From: Pelomonas sp. Root405
GTDB taxonomy: Bacteria; Pseudomonadota; Gammaproteobacteria; Burkholderiales; Burkholderiaceae_C
Direction: 5' to 3'
Assembly (NCBI RefSeq): GCF_001425165.1
Contig: NZ_LMDU01000001.1
Span: forward strand, 590,075-654,074
Length of the DNA: 64,000 nt
Below, one piece after another: positions 51,955 to 61,033 of this stretch. The first letter of the stretch is position 1. Each line of letters begins with the position of its first letter. Position numbers and translations under genes: made by a program. The notes beneath the pieces were generated by a model that searched no databases, was not told the origin of the DNA, and saw nothing but the letters and a program-made list of their open reading frames with translations.

Positions 51955-52772
51955 TGCGACCGCCCGGCGGCGACGAAGTCGACGCTGCGGGCAATGACGT
52001 CGGCGTCGGCGAGCAGGCGCCGGTGTCCCATGCCCGTGACCGTATCCAGCTGCGAACCTTGCCAAGCGGCATGCAAGGCCTGCGACGCCGCGAATGGCAC
52101 GGTGCGGTCCTCGGGGTCGTGCACGATGAGGCCGGGGTGGCGCAGGCCGTGCTGCAACCGCTCCAGATCGACATAGGTCAGGCGCGTGCCGATGAAGCCC
52201 TCGACCCAGCCGGCGAACGCCGCGGCGTCCTCCGGCCGCAGGCCCTGCGCTTTGGCGATGCCCTTGACCATCGGCGTCAGCGACGACGGCCCGGCCAGGT
52301 GCACGCTGCGCCTGACCTGCTGGCCGTGGGCGAAGGCCAGCAGCGCGGCGGCCGAGCCCATGGAATGGCCGATGACGGCATGGACCTTGCCGATGGCCGT
52401 CATCACTGCCCGCAGCGCACGGCCGGCGTGGACGACGCTGGACGCATGCCCGCCGGAATCCCCGTGGGCCGGCAGGTCGAACAGGGTGACCGAGAAACCG
52501 GCCTCGACCAGGGGCTGGGCAAAGCCCAGCAGGTGGGCACCACGGCTGTTCCAGCCATGTACGAGCACGACGCGCGGCCCCGCGCCCAAGGTCCAGCGCG
52601 CCAGCTTGATGCCTTCATGGCGCAAGGGCGGCTCGGCTGCGCCGGCCAGCAGGGCGCGCTCACTGGCGCTCAGCGCGATGCGCTCCGGCGTTGAGAAGGC
52701 GTGGCGCGCGGCTGCCAGGCGGCCGTCGAGAGGCGCCGTCATCGGAGCGGCAAGGGCAGGGGACTCGACCAT
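51951..52772 (-). CDS. Alpha/beta-fold hydrolase
   Basis: A 273-residue protein. The oxyanion segment is VVLVHGWNSRGAH, the nucleophile elbow GHSMGS (Ser near 147), and likely acid and base residues lie in HDPEDRTVPF and GMGHRRLL. FDLPAHGDSGG is typical of the lipase/esterase-like branch. No signal peptide, so cytoplasmic. Second gene of the operon, 21 bp after the SDR gene. Confidence 0.88.
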   Translation of the reverse strand: MVESPALAAPMTAPLDGRLAAARHAFSTPERIALSASERALLAGAAEPPLRHEGIKLARWTLGAGPRVVLVHGWNSRGAHLLGFAQPLVEAGFSVTLFDLPAHGDSGGHASSVVHAGRALRAVMTAIGKVHAVIGHSMGSAAALLAFAHGQQVRRSVHLAGPSSLTPMVKGIAKAQGLRPEDAAAFAGWVEGFIGTRLTYVDLERLQHGLRHPGLIVHDPEDRTVPFAASQALHAAWQGSQLDTVTGMGHRRLLADADVIARSVDFVAAGRSQ

Positions 52773-52793
52773 GGCGTTCTCCTTTCGAAGCTC

Positions 52794-53489
52794 TCAGGCG
52801 GCGTAGGCCGGCGCCGGCGTGGACAGGCTCTGCTTGACCTGGCGGCTGAGCTCGTCGGCCAGCACTTCGAAGGCGCCGGCCTCGATGCCATCGAGGGCCA
52901 GGCGGGCGACCTCGGCGGGCGAGGACTTGGGCGCGTCCAGGCCGCGCGTCATGTCGGTGTCCATGTAGCCGACGTGCAGGCTGGTCACCAGCGTGCCCTG
53001 CGCCTTCAGCTCGTTGCGCAGGCCATTGCTCAGGGCCCAGGCCGCCGATTTGCTGGCGCTGTAGGGCGTCAGGCCGGGCAGGGTCAGCCAGCTGAGCACG
53101 GACAGCACGTTCAGCACCGCGCCGCCGCCGTTGGCTTGCAGTGCTGGTGCAAAAGCCTGGGTGAGCGCCCAGACGCCGAAGAAGTTGGTCTCGAAGTGCT
53201 GGCGTGCCGTGGCGATGGCGTCGGCGGCGAGCACACGCGCACCCAGGGAGACGCCGGCGTTGTTGATCAGCAGCGTCACGTCGGTGCACTGCAAGGCGGC
53301 TGCAGCCACCTGGGCCGGGTCGGTCACGTCCAGTGCCACCGGCACGACGCCGGGCAGCTCAATGCTGCCGGGGTCGCGCGCGGCGGCATAGACCTTGGCA
53401 GCGCCCGCGGCGAGCGCGGCTTGGGCAAAGGCACGGCCGAGGCCGCGGTTGGCGCCGGTGACGAAGACGACGGCGTTCTTAAGCTGCAT
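52794..53489 (-). CDS. SDR-family oxidoreductase
   Basis: A 231-residue classical short-chain dehydrogenase/reductase. The nucleotide-binding TGANRGLG is at residues 11-18, NNAG near 76, and the catalytic Tyr/Lys are in YSASK near 144-148. Preference for NADP(H) or NAD(H) is not clear. First gene of the operon, AAGGA before the ATG, with 110 bp to the divergent TetR gene. Confidence 0.92.
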   Translation of the reverse strand: MQLKNAVVFVTGANRGLGRAFAQAALAAGAAKVYAAARDPGSIELPGVVPVALDVTDPAQVAAAALQCTDVTLLINNAGVSLGARVLAADAIATARQHFETNFFGVWALTQAFAPALQANGGGAVLNVLSVLSWLTLPGLTPYSASKSAAWALSNGLRNELKAQGTLVTSLHVGYMDTDMTRGLDAPKSSPAEVARLALDGIEAGAFEVLADELSRQVKQSLSTPAPAYAA

Positions 53490-53515
53490 GGTGTTTCCTT
53501 CACGTCTGTTTATTC

Positions 53516-53554
53516 ATGTCGACTGACATGATTGAGTTAAATGTCGTTCAACAT
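53516..53554. promoter_or_regulatory. Two tandem 14-bp palindromes, probable TetR operators
   Basis: ATGTC-GACT-GACAT (53516-53529) is perfect; ATGTC-GTTC-AACAT (53541-53554) differs by one arm base. Their centres are 25 bp apart. They lie between the divergent SDR and TetR genes; the second fills the spacer of the predicted TetR promoter. Typical for an autorepressed divergent pair. Confidence 0.7.
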
Positions 53555-53559
53555 ATAAA
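53532..53559 (+). promoter_or_regulatory. Predicted promoter of the TetR gene
   Basis: TTGAGT (53532-53537), 16 bp, TATAAA (53554-53559). The expected start near 53566 leaves a leader of about 35 nt. Confidence 0.6.
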
Positions 53560-53599
53560 ATCAGTCAAGCCCACCCGCGAGAAACCCGAGGAGACCGCC

Positions 53600-54163
53600 A
53601 TGAAGGTCAGCCGTGCCCAGGCCGAAGAAAACCGCGAACGCATCCTCGACAGCGCCGCGCAGCTGTTCCGCGAGCGCGGCTTCGACGGCATCGGCCTGAA
53701 CGACCTGATGCAAGCCGCCGGCCTGACGCGCGGCGGCTTCTACGGCCATTTCGAGTCCAAGGAAGACCTCGCCGCACAGGCCAGCCGACGCGCGCTGGCG
53801 GCCAACCGCGAACAGTGGCAGCAGCAGGCCGAGCGCAATCTCTCGGGCTGGGTCAAGGCCTATCTGTCCGACGCGCACCGCGACCACATCGGCGCGGGCT
53901 GCGGCCTCGTCGCTCTGGCGGGCGATGCAGCTCGTGGCGGGCCGGCGGTGCAACAGGCGTTCGCGGAGGGCGTCGAGAGCATGGCGGCGACGCTGGCGGC
54001 GCAGATGCCGGGCGCTGATGACGCGGAACGCCGCAGCCAGGCATTGGCGATGCTGTCGACGCTGGTCGGGTCGCTGCTGCTGTCCCGTGCGGTCGGCGAT
54101 GTGGCGCTGTCGCGCCAATTGCGCGATGCCGCGCGCAAGAGCCTGCCGGTCGGCGCCGGCTGA
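53600..54163 (+). CDS. TetR-family transcriptional repressor
   Basis: A 187-residue regulator from the ATG at 53600, preceded by GAGGAG; the frame upstream to 53516 covers the operators and promoter. Residues about 10-56 hold the helix-turn-helix (ILDSAAQLFRERGFDGIGLNDLMQAAGLTRGGFYGHF cut by family pattern). The C-terminal ligand domain is helical. It probably represses itself and the divergent SDR-hydrolase-exporter operon. Confidence 0.92.
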   Translation: MKVSRAQAEENRERILDSAAQLFRERGFDGIGLNDLMQAAGLTRGGFYGHFESKEDLAAQASRRALAANREQWQQQAERNLSGWVKAYLSDAHRDHIGAGCGLVALAGDAARGGPAVQQAFAEGVESMAATLAAQMPGADDAERRSQALAMLSTLVGSLLLSRAVGDVALSRQLRDAARKSLPVGAG

Positions 54164-54265
54164 ACGGTCGCACAGGCCGCCCGGGCGGTCATGCGGCGGT
54201 GGGACGGCGGCCACCCCCTGTGGCATGCTCGCGCCCCATGTCAATGCCTAGAAGACTTCATAGGG

Positions 54266-56224
54266 ATGCGTGAGTTAGGCCACACGCTGCGCCGTTGGCT
54301 GTTGCTGCTGCTCTTGACGGCCTGTCTGCCGGCGCTGGCGCAGCGCCTGCCCCAGCCCAGCACGCGCATCGCCGGCGACGATTCGGCGCCCGCGGAACTC
54401 GCGACCAGTGCCTGGACGCGCGCCCAGCTCGACGCCTGGTGGGTCGCGTTGCGGCAGCACACGGTGGCGGGCGGCGCCCATCTGGCCCTGCCTGCAGAAC
54501 TGCTCCCGCCTAGCGACGCGGCGGCCTGGCAGCCGGTGGCCATGCCCGACGTGCGTCCGCGCCCGGGCGCCGCCATCGTCAGCAATGCGCGTGGCTACGA
54601 GATGCGCTGGTATCGCCTGCATGTGCCGGCCGGCGGCGAAGAGGCGATGGCCCTGTACATGCCCCGCCTGGTCACGCTGTCGGCCGCCGTGCTGGCGCGC
54701 ACGGACCAGGGCTGGCAACTGCTGCTGGACAACCAGCATGCCGAGCGCGAGCAATGGGTGCAGCCCATCTGGCTGCCCCTGCCCGGCGTGGGGGCGCAGG
54801 GGCTGGACATCGTCGTCGCGCTGCCGGTGCCGGCGGGCAGCTTCCACACCGTGTCGCGCATGTGGGTGGCGCCGCGCGACCAGTTGGAGAAACGCTGGCT
54901 GTGGCGGGTGCGTGCGCAGACGGGCCTGCCGCAGGCCGTCAGCCTGACGCTGGCCGTGCTTGGCCTGTTTGCGCTGACGCTTTGGGTGCGCCGGCCCGCC
55001 GAGGCCATCTACGGCCTGTTCGCGCTGGGTTCGGCGGCCTGGCTGGTGCGCAACCTGCACTATTACGTCAGCCTGCCCGCGTCGCCGGTGGGGCAGGACT
55101 GGTTCTGGTGGGCCACGCATGCCTCCATGGGCTGGGTCATGCTGACGGCGCTGCTGTTCGCGCTGCGCTTCGCGAGCCGGCGCATCCAATGGCTGGAATG
55201 GGCGCTGATCGCCAGCGTGGTGACCGTCAGCACGCTGAGCATGCCGCTGTGGCTGCGACAGCTCGACATGGTGGTCTTGCAATACGCCGTGACGGCCGGT
55301 GTGGCCGCCATCGGCACGGCCTGGGTCGCCTGGCTCGCCTGGCGCGAGCGCCGCACCGAGCTGCGCGTCATGGCGCTGGCCTTGATCATCGGCGTGGTCA
55401 TCGGCGCCCACGACCTGGCCGTGCTGGCGGGCTGGGCCTGGCCGGAGCATTTCTTCCTGATGCCGTTCGCGACGCTGATCGTCATGCTGAGCTTCCTGCA
55501 CGCCGTGCAGCGCCGCTATGTCGGTGCCGTCGAGCAGGTCCAGGCCGAGAACAGCCAGTTGCAGGAGGACCTGGACGAACAGGTGTCCGTGCTGCATGCC
55601 CAGAACGCCCAGCTGCGCGAGGCCGAGCGCCAGCAGGCGCTGCTGCTGGAGCGCCAGCGCATCATGGCCGACATGCACGACGGCCTGGGCTCGTCGCTGT
55701 TGTCGGCGCTGGTGGCGATGGAGCAGGGCAGCATGTCGCACGAGCAATGTGTGGAGGTGCTGCGCGAATGCGTGGACGACCTGCGCCTGGTGATCGACTC
55801 GCTGGAGCCGGTCGGCCATGACCTGGTCTCGCTGCTGGCGACCATGCGCTACCGGCTCGGCAAGCGCCTGCAGATCGGCGGCCTCAAGCTCGACTGGGAC
55901 GTGCAGGACCTGCCGCCGCTGCCCTGGCTGGAGCCGCCCGACGCCCTGCACGTGCTGCGCCTGATGCAGGAGGCGCTGAACAATGTGCTCAAGCATGCCC
56001 AGGCCAGCCGCGTGCGCATGGTCACGCGCCACCACGACAGCTATGTCGAGATCCGCGTCGAGGACGACGGCGCCGGATTCGACCTGCAGACCATCCAGCA
56101 CGGCCGTGGCCTGAAGAGCCAGATCAAGCGCGCCCAGCGCCTGGGTGGCAAGTTGCGCATCGAGTCCAGCCCCGGCATGGGCACGCGGCTGTCGCTGCGA
56201 TTGCCTGTGGAGCGAAAGGCCTAG
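54266..56224 (+). CDS. Membrane sensor histidine kinase, NarL/LuxR-partner type (HisKA_3)
   Basis: A 652-residue protein from the ATG at 54266. Signal peptide (about 1-24), periplasmic beta-rich domain (about 25-225), then about seven membrane helices (about 230-415), a layout like 7TM-DISM receptors. A coiled coil follows (about 425-465), then the HisKA_3 phosphoacceptor with His471 in [20 protein letters not shown] and a HATPase with [10 protein letters not shown] and DDGAGFD. Such kinases normally pair with a LuxR-type response regulator, but none is encoded beside it. The next gene is lpxC. Confidence 0.9.
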   Translation: MRELGHTLRRWLLLLLLTACLPALAQRLPQPSTRIAGDDSAPAELATSAWTRAQLDAWWVALRQHTVAGGAHLALPAELLPPSDAAAWQPVAMPDVRPRPGAAIVSNARGYEMRWYRLHVPAGGEEAMALYMPRLVTLSAAVLARTDQGWQLLLDNQHAEREQWVQPIWLPLPGVGAQGLDIVVALPVPAGSFHTVSRMWVAPRDQLEKRWLWRVRAQTGLPQAVSLTLAVLGLFALTLWVRRPAEAIYGLFALGSAAWLVRNLHYYVSLPASPVGQDWFWWATHASMGWVMLTALLFALRFASRRIQWLEWALIASVVTVSTLSMPLWLRQLDMVVLQYAVTAGVAAIGTAWVAWLAWRERRTELRVMALALIIGVVIGAHDLAVLAGWAWPEHFFLMPFATLIVMLSFLHAVQRRYVGAVEQVQAENSQLQEDLDEQVSVLHAQNAQLREAERQQALLLERQRIMADMHDGLGSSLLSALVAMEQGSMSHEQCVEVLRECVDDLRLVIDSLEPVGHDLVSLLATMRYRLGKRLQIGGLKLDWDVQDLPPLPWLEPPDALHVLRLMQEALNNVLKHAQASRVRMVTRHHDSYVEIRVEDDGAGFDLQTIQHGRGLKSQIKRAQRLGGKLRIESSPGMGTRLSLRLPVERKA

Positions 56225-56247
56225 GGTCTTCCCCGACAATTGCGCGC

Positions 56248-57183
56248 ATGGTCAAGCAACGCACCCTGAAGACGATCACGCGCGCCGTCGGCGTCGGCAT
56301 CCACAGCGGCCAGAAGGTCGAGCTGACCTTGCGCCCGGCGCCGGTCGATACCGGCATCGTCTTCCGCCGTGTCGACCTGTGCCCACCCGTGGACATCCCG
56401 GTCGGCGTCATGTCGGTCAGCGACACGCGCATGGCCACGACGATCAGCCCGGGGGGCGATCCGGGCGGCCCCAAGGTGCAGACCATCGAGCACCTGCTGT
56501 CCGCCTGCGCGGGCCTGGGGCTGGACAACCTCATCATCGACATCAACGCCGACGAAGTGCCGGTGCTGGACGGCTCGGCGGCCAGCTTTGTCTTCCTGCT
56601 GCAGTCGGCCGGCATCGTCATGCAGGACGCGCCCAAGCGCTTCCTGCGCGTGAAGAAGCCTGTCGAGGTGCGGCAGGGCGAAGGCAAGAAGCTGATGTGG
56701 GCGCGCCTGGAGCCTCACCACGGCTACACGCTGAGCTTCGAGATCGAGTTTGACAACCCGGCCGTGGCGGCCACCGGCAGCCAGTTCGTCTTCGACATGG
56801 GCTCCGGCACCTACAAGAAGGACATCGCCCGCGCCCGCACCTTCGGCATGACCTCGGACATCGACCTGATGCGCTCGCGTGGCCTGACGCTGGGCGGCTC
56901 GATGGACAACGCCATCGTCGTCGACGACTACAAGGTGCTGAACGCCGGCGGCCTGCGCTACGACGACGAATTCGTCAAGCACAAGATCCTCGACGCCATC
57001 GGTGACATGCAGGTCGCCGGCATGCCGCTGCTGGCCGCCTACACGTCCTTCAAGGGCGGGCACGCGCTGAACAACAAGCTGCTGCGCGCGCTGCTGGCAG
57101 ACGAGTCGGCATACGAAGTCGTCAGCTTCACCGACGAGCGCGAGGCGCCCAAGGGTTTCGCCGAGCTGGCGCCGGCTTGGTGA
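56248..57183 (+). CDS. lpxC: UDP-3-O-acyl-N-acetylglucosamine deacetylase LpxC
   Basis: A 311-residue zinc deacetylase, the first committed step of lipid A synthesis. Zinc ligands are His in TIEHLLSA (about 79) and the His and Asp of [10 protein letters not shown] (about 238-242). [28 protein letters not shown] and [16 protein letters not shown] are conserved. In related genomes it follows ftsZ closely; here 5.5 kb intervenes. Confidence 0.97.
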   Translation: MVKQRTLKTITRAVGVGIHSGQKVELTLRPAPVDTGIVFRRVDLCPPVDIPVGVMSVSDTRMATTISPGGDPGGPKVQTIEHLLSACAGLGLDNLIIDINADEVPVLDGSAASFVFLLQSAGIVMQDAPKRFLRVKKPVEVRQGEGKKLMWARLEPHHGYTLSFEIEFDNPAVAATGSQFVFDMGSGTYKKDIARARTFGMTSDIDLMRSRGLTLGGSMDNAIVVDDYKVLNAGGLRYDDEFVKHKILDAIGDMQVAGMPLLAAYTSFKGGHALNNKLLRALLADESAYEVVSFTDEREAPKGFAELAPAW

Positions 57184-57187
57184 TCAG

Positions 57188-57373
57188 ATGCTGATCGCCC
57201 GCCTCGTCATCGGCCTGCTGCTGTTCTCGGCCGTGGTCTGCTTTGCGCTCTCCATCGCCACCGGACAGCTGCGCTGGCGGCGGATGGGCATCGTCATCAT
57301 GAAATGGACGCTGATCGCCGGCCTGGCCTTTTTCGCCGTGCTGATCCTGGAGCGGTTGGCGCTGCTGTTGTGA
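57188..57373 (+). CDS. Small two-helix membrane protein
   Basis: A 61-residue protein, 4 bp after lpxC. Two hydrophobic helices (residues about 4-24 and 36-58) flank a basic loop (LRWRRMG). No family recognised. Close spacing, matching codon usage and coherent topology make it a likely real gene co-transcribed with lpxC. Confidence 0.65.
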   Translation: MLIARLVIGLLLFSAVVCFALSIATGQLRWRRMGIVIMKWTLIAGLAFFAVLILERLALLL

Positions 57374-57662
57374 AGGGCGTCACGCCTGGTGATGCCGCCC
57401 CCTCGGCTTGCGGGGATGGCAGCGCAGGGCGACGTGTTCAGAATGACTTCATGGTCGCTGATCGAGTAGCAGCGGCCTAGCCCGGGTAGAGCAACAAAGC
57501 CTGGGCGCCACGCGCGGAGATGGCCGGGGGGCCGGGGAAGCGCAGTGGGTTTGACAGAGAGAGATCGTTGGACGTGATTGGGCCGCTCCTGCCGGGGCGG
57601 CCCTCTTTTTTGCGCGCACGCCACAGCGCGCGGCTGTCGGCAAGCTGTCGCCGTGGTGCCGG
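57374..57662. other. Intergenic region downstream of lpxC, possible 3' UTR or small RNA
   Basis: 289 bp with no supported protein gene. It ends in a strong plus-strand terminator more than 200 bp past the last coding stop. It contains several GC-rich potential stems, such as CCCGGGTAGAGCAACAAAGCC around 57480. A TTGACA at 57551 lacks a matching -10. Confidence 0.45.
57580..57610 (+). terminator. Intrinsic terminator, lpxC transcript or small RNA
   Basis: A 10-bp stem (GGGCCGCTCC with GGGGCGGCCC, one U-G pair) with loop TGCC is followed by TCTTTTTT. On the other strand there is no U tract, so it works in plus orientation only. Confidence 0.88.
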
Positions 57663-59162
57663 TCAGGCGCCCGCGCCCAGGTAGCGACCGCGCAGGTGGG
57701 CTTCGAAGTGGGTGGGGTTCAGCGCCTCGCCGCTGGCCCGCTGCACCAACTCGGGCGTTTCATGGCGGCTGGCCGCCTGCCAGACGTTGGTCGCCAGCCA
57801 GTCGAATACGCCGCCCAGCTCGCCGCGCGCGATCTGCTCGTCGAGCGCCGGCTGCCGGGCCCGCATCGTGGCGAACCACTGCGCCGCGTACATCGCGCCC
57901 AGCGTGTAGCAGGGGAAGTAGCCGAACAGCCCGGCGGGCCAGTGCACGTCCTGCATCGGGCCGTCCTTGAAGTTGCCACGCGTGTCCAGGCCGAGCAACT
58001 CGGCCATCTTCGCGTCCCACAGCCCGGGGATGTCATCGACCTCGGCAGCGCCCTCGATCAGCGCGCGCTCGATGTCGAAGCGCAGCAGGATGTGGGCGGG
58101 GTAGGTCACCTCGTCGGCATCCACGCGGATCAATCCGGGCTGTACCCGGGTCAGCAGCTTGTGCAGGTTGCCCGGCTCGAACGCGGGCTGGTGGCCGAAA
58201 TGCTTGACCAGCAGCGGCGACAGCAGGCCCGCGAACGCGGGGTGGCTGCCCAGCTGCATCTCGAAGCTCAGGCTCTGGCTCTCATGGATGCCCATGGAGC
58301 GCGCGCGGGCGATGGGCTGGCCCAGCAGTTCGCGCGGCAGGCCCTGCTCGTAGCGGCCGTGGCCGGTCTCGTGGATGGTGCCCATCAGGCTGGGCAGGAA
58401 GTTGTCTTCGCGGTAGCGCGTCGTCATGCGCACGTCCTCGGGCACCCCGCCGCAAAACGGATGGGTGCTCTCGTCCAGGCGGCCGGCGCTGAAGTCGAAG
58501 CCCATCAGCTGCATCGCATCCAGGCCGAGCGCCTTCTGCGCTGCCGTTGGGAAGGGGCCGACCGGCTCGATGACGGTCTCGTTGGCCTGCCTGGCGATGA
58601 CATCGCGGATGAGCCCTGGCAACCAGCTGCGCAGCGGCGCAAACGCACGCTCGACATCGTTGGCGCGCATGCCGGGTTCGTACATGTCCAGCAGTGCGTC
58701 GTACTTGGACAGACCCGTGCTTTGCGACAGCAGTTCGGCCTCCTGGCGTGCAATGGCCAGCACCTCGCGCAGGTTGGGCGCAAAGCCGGCCCAGTCGTTG
58801 GCCTGGCGCTGGCTGCGCCAGGCATGCTCGCAGCGGTTGTTGGCCAGGCTCTTGGCCTCCACCAGCGCCTGCGGCAGCGCATTGGCCGCGCGCCAGGCAC
58901 GGTGGATCTCGCGCAGGTTGGCGCGCTGTGTGTCGTCCAGCGGTTCGGCAGCGGCGGTATCCAGCAAGCCGGCCAGCGCCGGGTCGGTGGCCAGCTGATG
59001 CATCAGGCCGTCCATCTCGGCCAGGGCCAGGCTGCGCGCCTCGTTGCCCTTGGCCGGCATGTTGGCGGCCTGGTCCCATTGCGCAATCGCCTGCAGGTGG
59101 CCGAGGCGGTGAAGGCGCTGCTGGCGAGCGGCGAGGTCTTGGTAGGCGGGAGTGGTGTTCAT
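57663..59162 (-). CDS. Carboxypeptidase Taq, M32 family metallopeptidase
   Basis: A 499-residue protein from the ATG at 59160-59162; the frame extends upstream into the YqaA-like gene but this start gives family length. The zinc motif HETGH is at 264-268 (TIHETGHGRYEQGLP); SMGIHESQSLSFEMQLG, HPFCGGVPEDVRMTTRY and VTYPAHILLRFDIE are M32 signatures. It removes C-terminal residues from peptides in the cytoplasm. Overlaps the upstream gene by 4 bases. Confidence 0.95.
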   Translation of the reverse strand: MNTTPAYQDLAARQQRLHRLGHLQAIAQWDQAANMPAKGNEARSLALAEMDGLMHQLATDPALAGLLDTAAAEPLDDTQRANLREIHRAWRAANALPQALVEAKSLANNRCEHAWRSQRQANDWAGFAPNLREVLAIARQEAELLSQSTGLSKYDALLDMYEPGMRANDVERAFAPLRSWLPGLIRDVIARQANETVIEPVGPFPTAAQKALGLDAMQLMGFDFSAGRLDESTHPFCGGVPEDVRMTTRYREDNFLPSLMGTIHETGHGRYEQGLPRELLGQPIARARSMGIHESQSLSFEMQLGSHPAFAGLLSPLLVKHFGHQPAFEPGNLHKLLTRVQPGLIRVDADEVTYPAHILLRFDIERALIEGAAEVDDIPGLWDAKMAELLGLDTRGNFKDGPMQDVHWPAGLFGYFPCYTLGAMYAAQWFATMRARQPALDEQIARGELGGVFDWLATNVWQAASRHETPELVQRASGEALNPTHFEAHLRGRYLGAGA

Positions 59163-59656
59163 TGCAACCAGGTTTCCGGGATGAGCCACAACAAGGCGGC
59201 GGTATAGATCAGAAAGCGCAGGAACTTGCCGAGCGCCATCCAGCCCACGCAGGGCCAGAACGGCAGTTTCAGCCAGCCGGCGACAGCGCAAAGCGGGTCG
59301 CCGACGATGGGCAGCCAGCTCATCACGCAGGCCTTGGGGCCGAAGTGCTGCAGCCAGCGCATCGCGCGGGAATGCGAGGGCTCGCGGTGCTTGACGGCCT
59401 CGACCGCCTTCTCGACGCCATAGCCCATCCACCACGACACCGCGCCACCCAGCGTATTGCCGACGGTGGCCACGGCGATGACCGCCCAGAACATGCCCGG
59501 GTCGGCCTTGACGACGAGATAGACGGCCGGCTCCGAGCCCAGCGGCAGCAGCGTCGCCGACACGAAGCTGATGACGAAGACGGCGACCAGGCCGATTTGG
59601 GGCAGAGCCAGGGCGGCCAGCAGGCCGCTGATGAACTGCGAGAGCCAAGCTTCCAT
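59159..59656 (-). CDS. YqaA-family (VTT/DedA-related) membrane protein
   Basis: A 165-residue inner-membrane protein with four or five hydrophobic segments. FVSATLLPLGSEPAVYL and VATVGNTLGGAVSWWMGYG are typical of YqaA, a short relative of the DedA/VTT family of lipid-handling membrane proteins. The specific function is unknown. Likely co-transcribed with the M32 gene. Confidence 0.88.
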   Translation of the reverse strand: MEAWLSQFISGLLAALALPQIGLVAVFVISFVSATLLPLGSEPAVYLVVKADPGMFWAVIAVATVGNTLGGAVSWWMGYGVEKAVEAVKHREPSHSRAMRWLQHFGPKACVMSWLPIVGDPLCAVAGWLKLPFWPCVGWMALGKFLRFLIYTAALLWLIPETWLQ

Positions 59657-59663
59657 CGCGGCA

Positions 59664-59690
59664 TTGTCGATGCGGCCGGCTGGCTACAAT
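59664..59690 (+). promoter_or_regulatory. Possible dusB-fis promoter
   Basis: TTGTCG (59664-59669) and TACAAT (59685-59690) are separated by a short 15-bp spacer. The -10 match and its distance to the GTG start (about 20-nt leader) are good; the -35 is doubtful. Confidence 0.45.
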
Positions 59691-59716
59691 CGCGCCTCAT
59701 TTTTGAGCAGACCTCC

Positions 59717-60766
59717 GTGCACATCGGCCCCCACCTCCTCCCCAACCGGCTCTTTGTGGCGCCGATGGCGGGGGTGACGGACCGGCCCTTCCGCCAGCTC
59801 TGCCGGCGCCTCGGCGCGGGCTATGCGGTCAGCGAGATGGTGACGTCACGCAAGGAGCTGTGGAACAGCCTCAAGACCTCGCGTCGCGCCGACCACAGCG
59901 GCGAGCCGGGGCCGATTGCCGTACAGATCGCCGGCACCGATGCGGCCATGCTGGCCGAGGCCGCGATGCACAACATCGACCGCGGCGCCCAGATCATCGA
60001 CATCAACATGGGCTGCCCGGCCAAGAAGGTCTGCAACAAGTGGGCGGGCTCGGCGCTGATGCGCAACGAGGCGCTGGCGCTGGAAATCGTCGAGGCGGTC
60101 GTCGCCGTGTGCGCGCCGCGTGGCGTGCCGGTCACGCTGAAGATGCGCACCGGCTGGAGCGCCGACGAGCGCAACGCGCTGCGCCTGGCGCGCCTGTTCG
60201 AGGCCGCCGGCATCGCCATGCTGACCATCCACGGCCGCACCCGCGAGCAGGGCTACAACGGCCTGGCCGAGTACGACACCATCGCCGCGGTGAAGGCTGC
60301 GCTGGCCATTCCCGTCGTCGCCAACGGCGACATCGATTCACCGGAGAAGGCGCGCGACGTGCTGGCCTACACCGGCGCCGATGCGCTGATGATCGGCCGC
60401 GCGGCGCAGGGCCGGCCCTGGATCTTTCGCGAGGTGGCCCATTTTCTGGCGACAGGCGAACACCTAGCCGCGCCGACCGTCGCGGAGGCGCGCGACTGGT
60501 TCACCGAACACCTGCACGACCACTACGGCCTGTATGGCGAACTCAGCGGCATGCGCAGCGCGCGCAAGCACATCGGCTGGGCCGTGCGCGGCCTGCCCGG
60601 CGGCGAGGACTTCCGCCAGCACATGAATACCCTGGAGCACTGCCAAGCGCAGTTGCAGGCGCTCCGCGACTGGTTCGACGAACTCGGCCAGACCCATGAC
60701 CGCCTGCCCCGCGCCGCGGCCGCCAACGACGACGAAGCGCAGGCCGACGAAGCCTGTGTCGCCTAA
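59717..60766 (+). CDS. dusB: tRNA-dihydrouridine synthase DusB
   Basis: A 349-residue FMN enzyme reducing uridines in the tRNA D-loop. The GTG start at 59717 gives the canonical start (HIGPHLLPNRLFVAPMAGVTDRPFR). INMGCPAKKVCNKWAGSALM carries the catalytic Cys; MRTGW, TIHGRTREQGYNG and NGDI complete the FMN barrel. Upstream neighbour of fis, a classical pairing. Confidence 0.95.
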   Translation: MHIGPHLLPNRLFVAPMAGVTDRPFRQLCRRLGAGYAVSEMVTSRKELWNSLKTSRRADHSGEPGPIAVQIAGTDAAMLAEAAMHNIDRGAQIIDINMGCPAKKVCNKWAGSALMRNEALALEIVEAVVAVCAPRGVPVTLKMRTGWSADERNALRLARLFEAAGIAMLTIHGRTREQGYNGLAEYDTIAAVKAALAIPVVANGDIDSPEKARDVLAYTGADALMIGRAAQGRPWIFREVAHFLATGEHLAAPTVAEARDWFTEHLHDHYGLYGELSGMRSARKHIGWAVRGLPGGEDFRQHMNTLEHCQAQLQALRDWFDELGQTHDRLPRAAAANDDEAQADEACVA

Positions 60767-60779
60767 CCACGCTCCTGTC

Positions 60780-61031
60780 ATGAGTGCCCAGAAGAACACC
60801 ACGCCCAACCCCATCGACGCCTGCGTGCGCGACAACCTCGAAGCCTTCTTCCGTGACCTGGACGGCCAACAGCCGCATTCGATGCACGAGATGCTGATCA
60901 AGCTGGTGGAGAAACCGCTGTTCGAGATCGTCATGCGCGAGGCCGGCGGCAACCAGAGCAAGGCCGCGCAATGGCTGGGCATCAACCGCAACACCTTGCG
61001 GCGCAAACTCAACGATCACGAACTCGGCTGA
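60780..61031 (+). CDS. fis: Fis-family nucleoid/DNA-binding protein
   Basis: An 83-residue protein, somewhat shorter than E. coli Fis (98). The C-terminal helix-turn-helix ([22 protein letters not shown], cut by family pattern, residues about 57-78) is close to enteric Fis; the N-terminal part is helical. Its place 13 bp after dusB supports the name. Fis bends DNA and adjusts rRNA and growth-phase transcription. purH follows after 2 bp. Confidence 0.92.
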   Translation: MSAQKNTTPNPIDACVRDNLEAFFRDLDGQQPHSMHEMLIKLVEKPLFEIVMREAGGNQSKAAQWLGINRNTLRRKLNDHELG

Positions 61032-61033
61032 AC

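Noticed and set aside
57551..57579. TTGACA followed after 17 bp by GTGATT as a promoter
   Set aside because: The -10 is poor and the transcript would start at the terminator stem.
58694..59716. Upstream extension of the dusB frame
   Set aside because: Arg/Pro/Ala-rich sequence antisense to the M32 and YqaA-like genes; DusB homology begins at the GTG at 59717.
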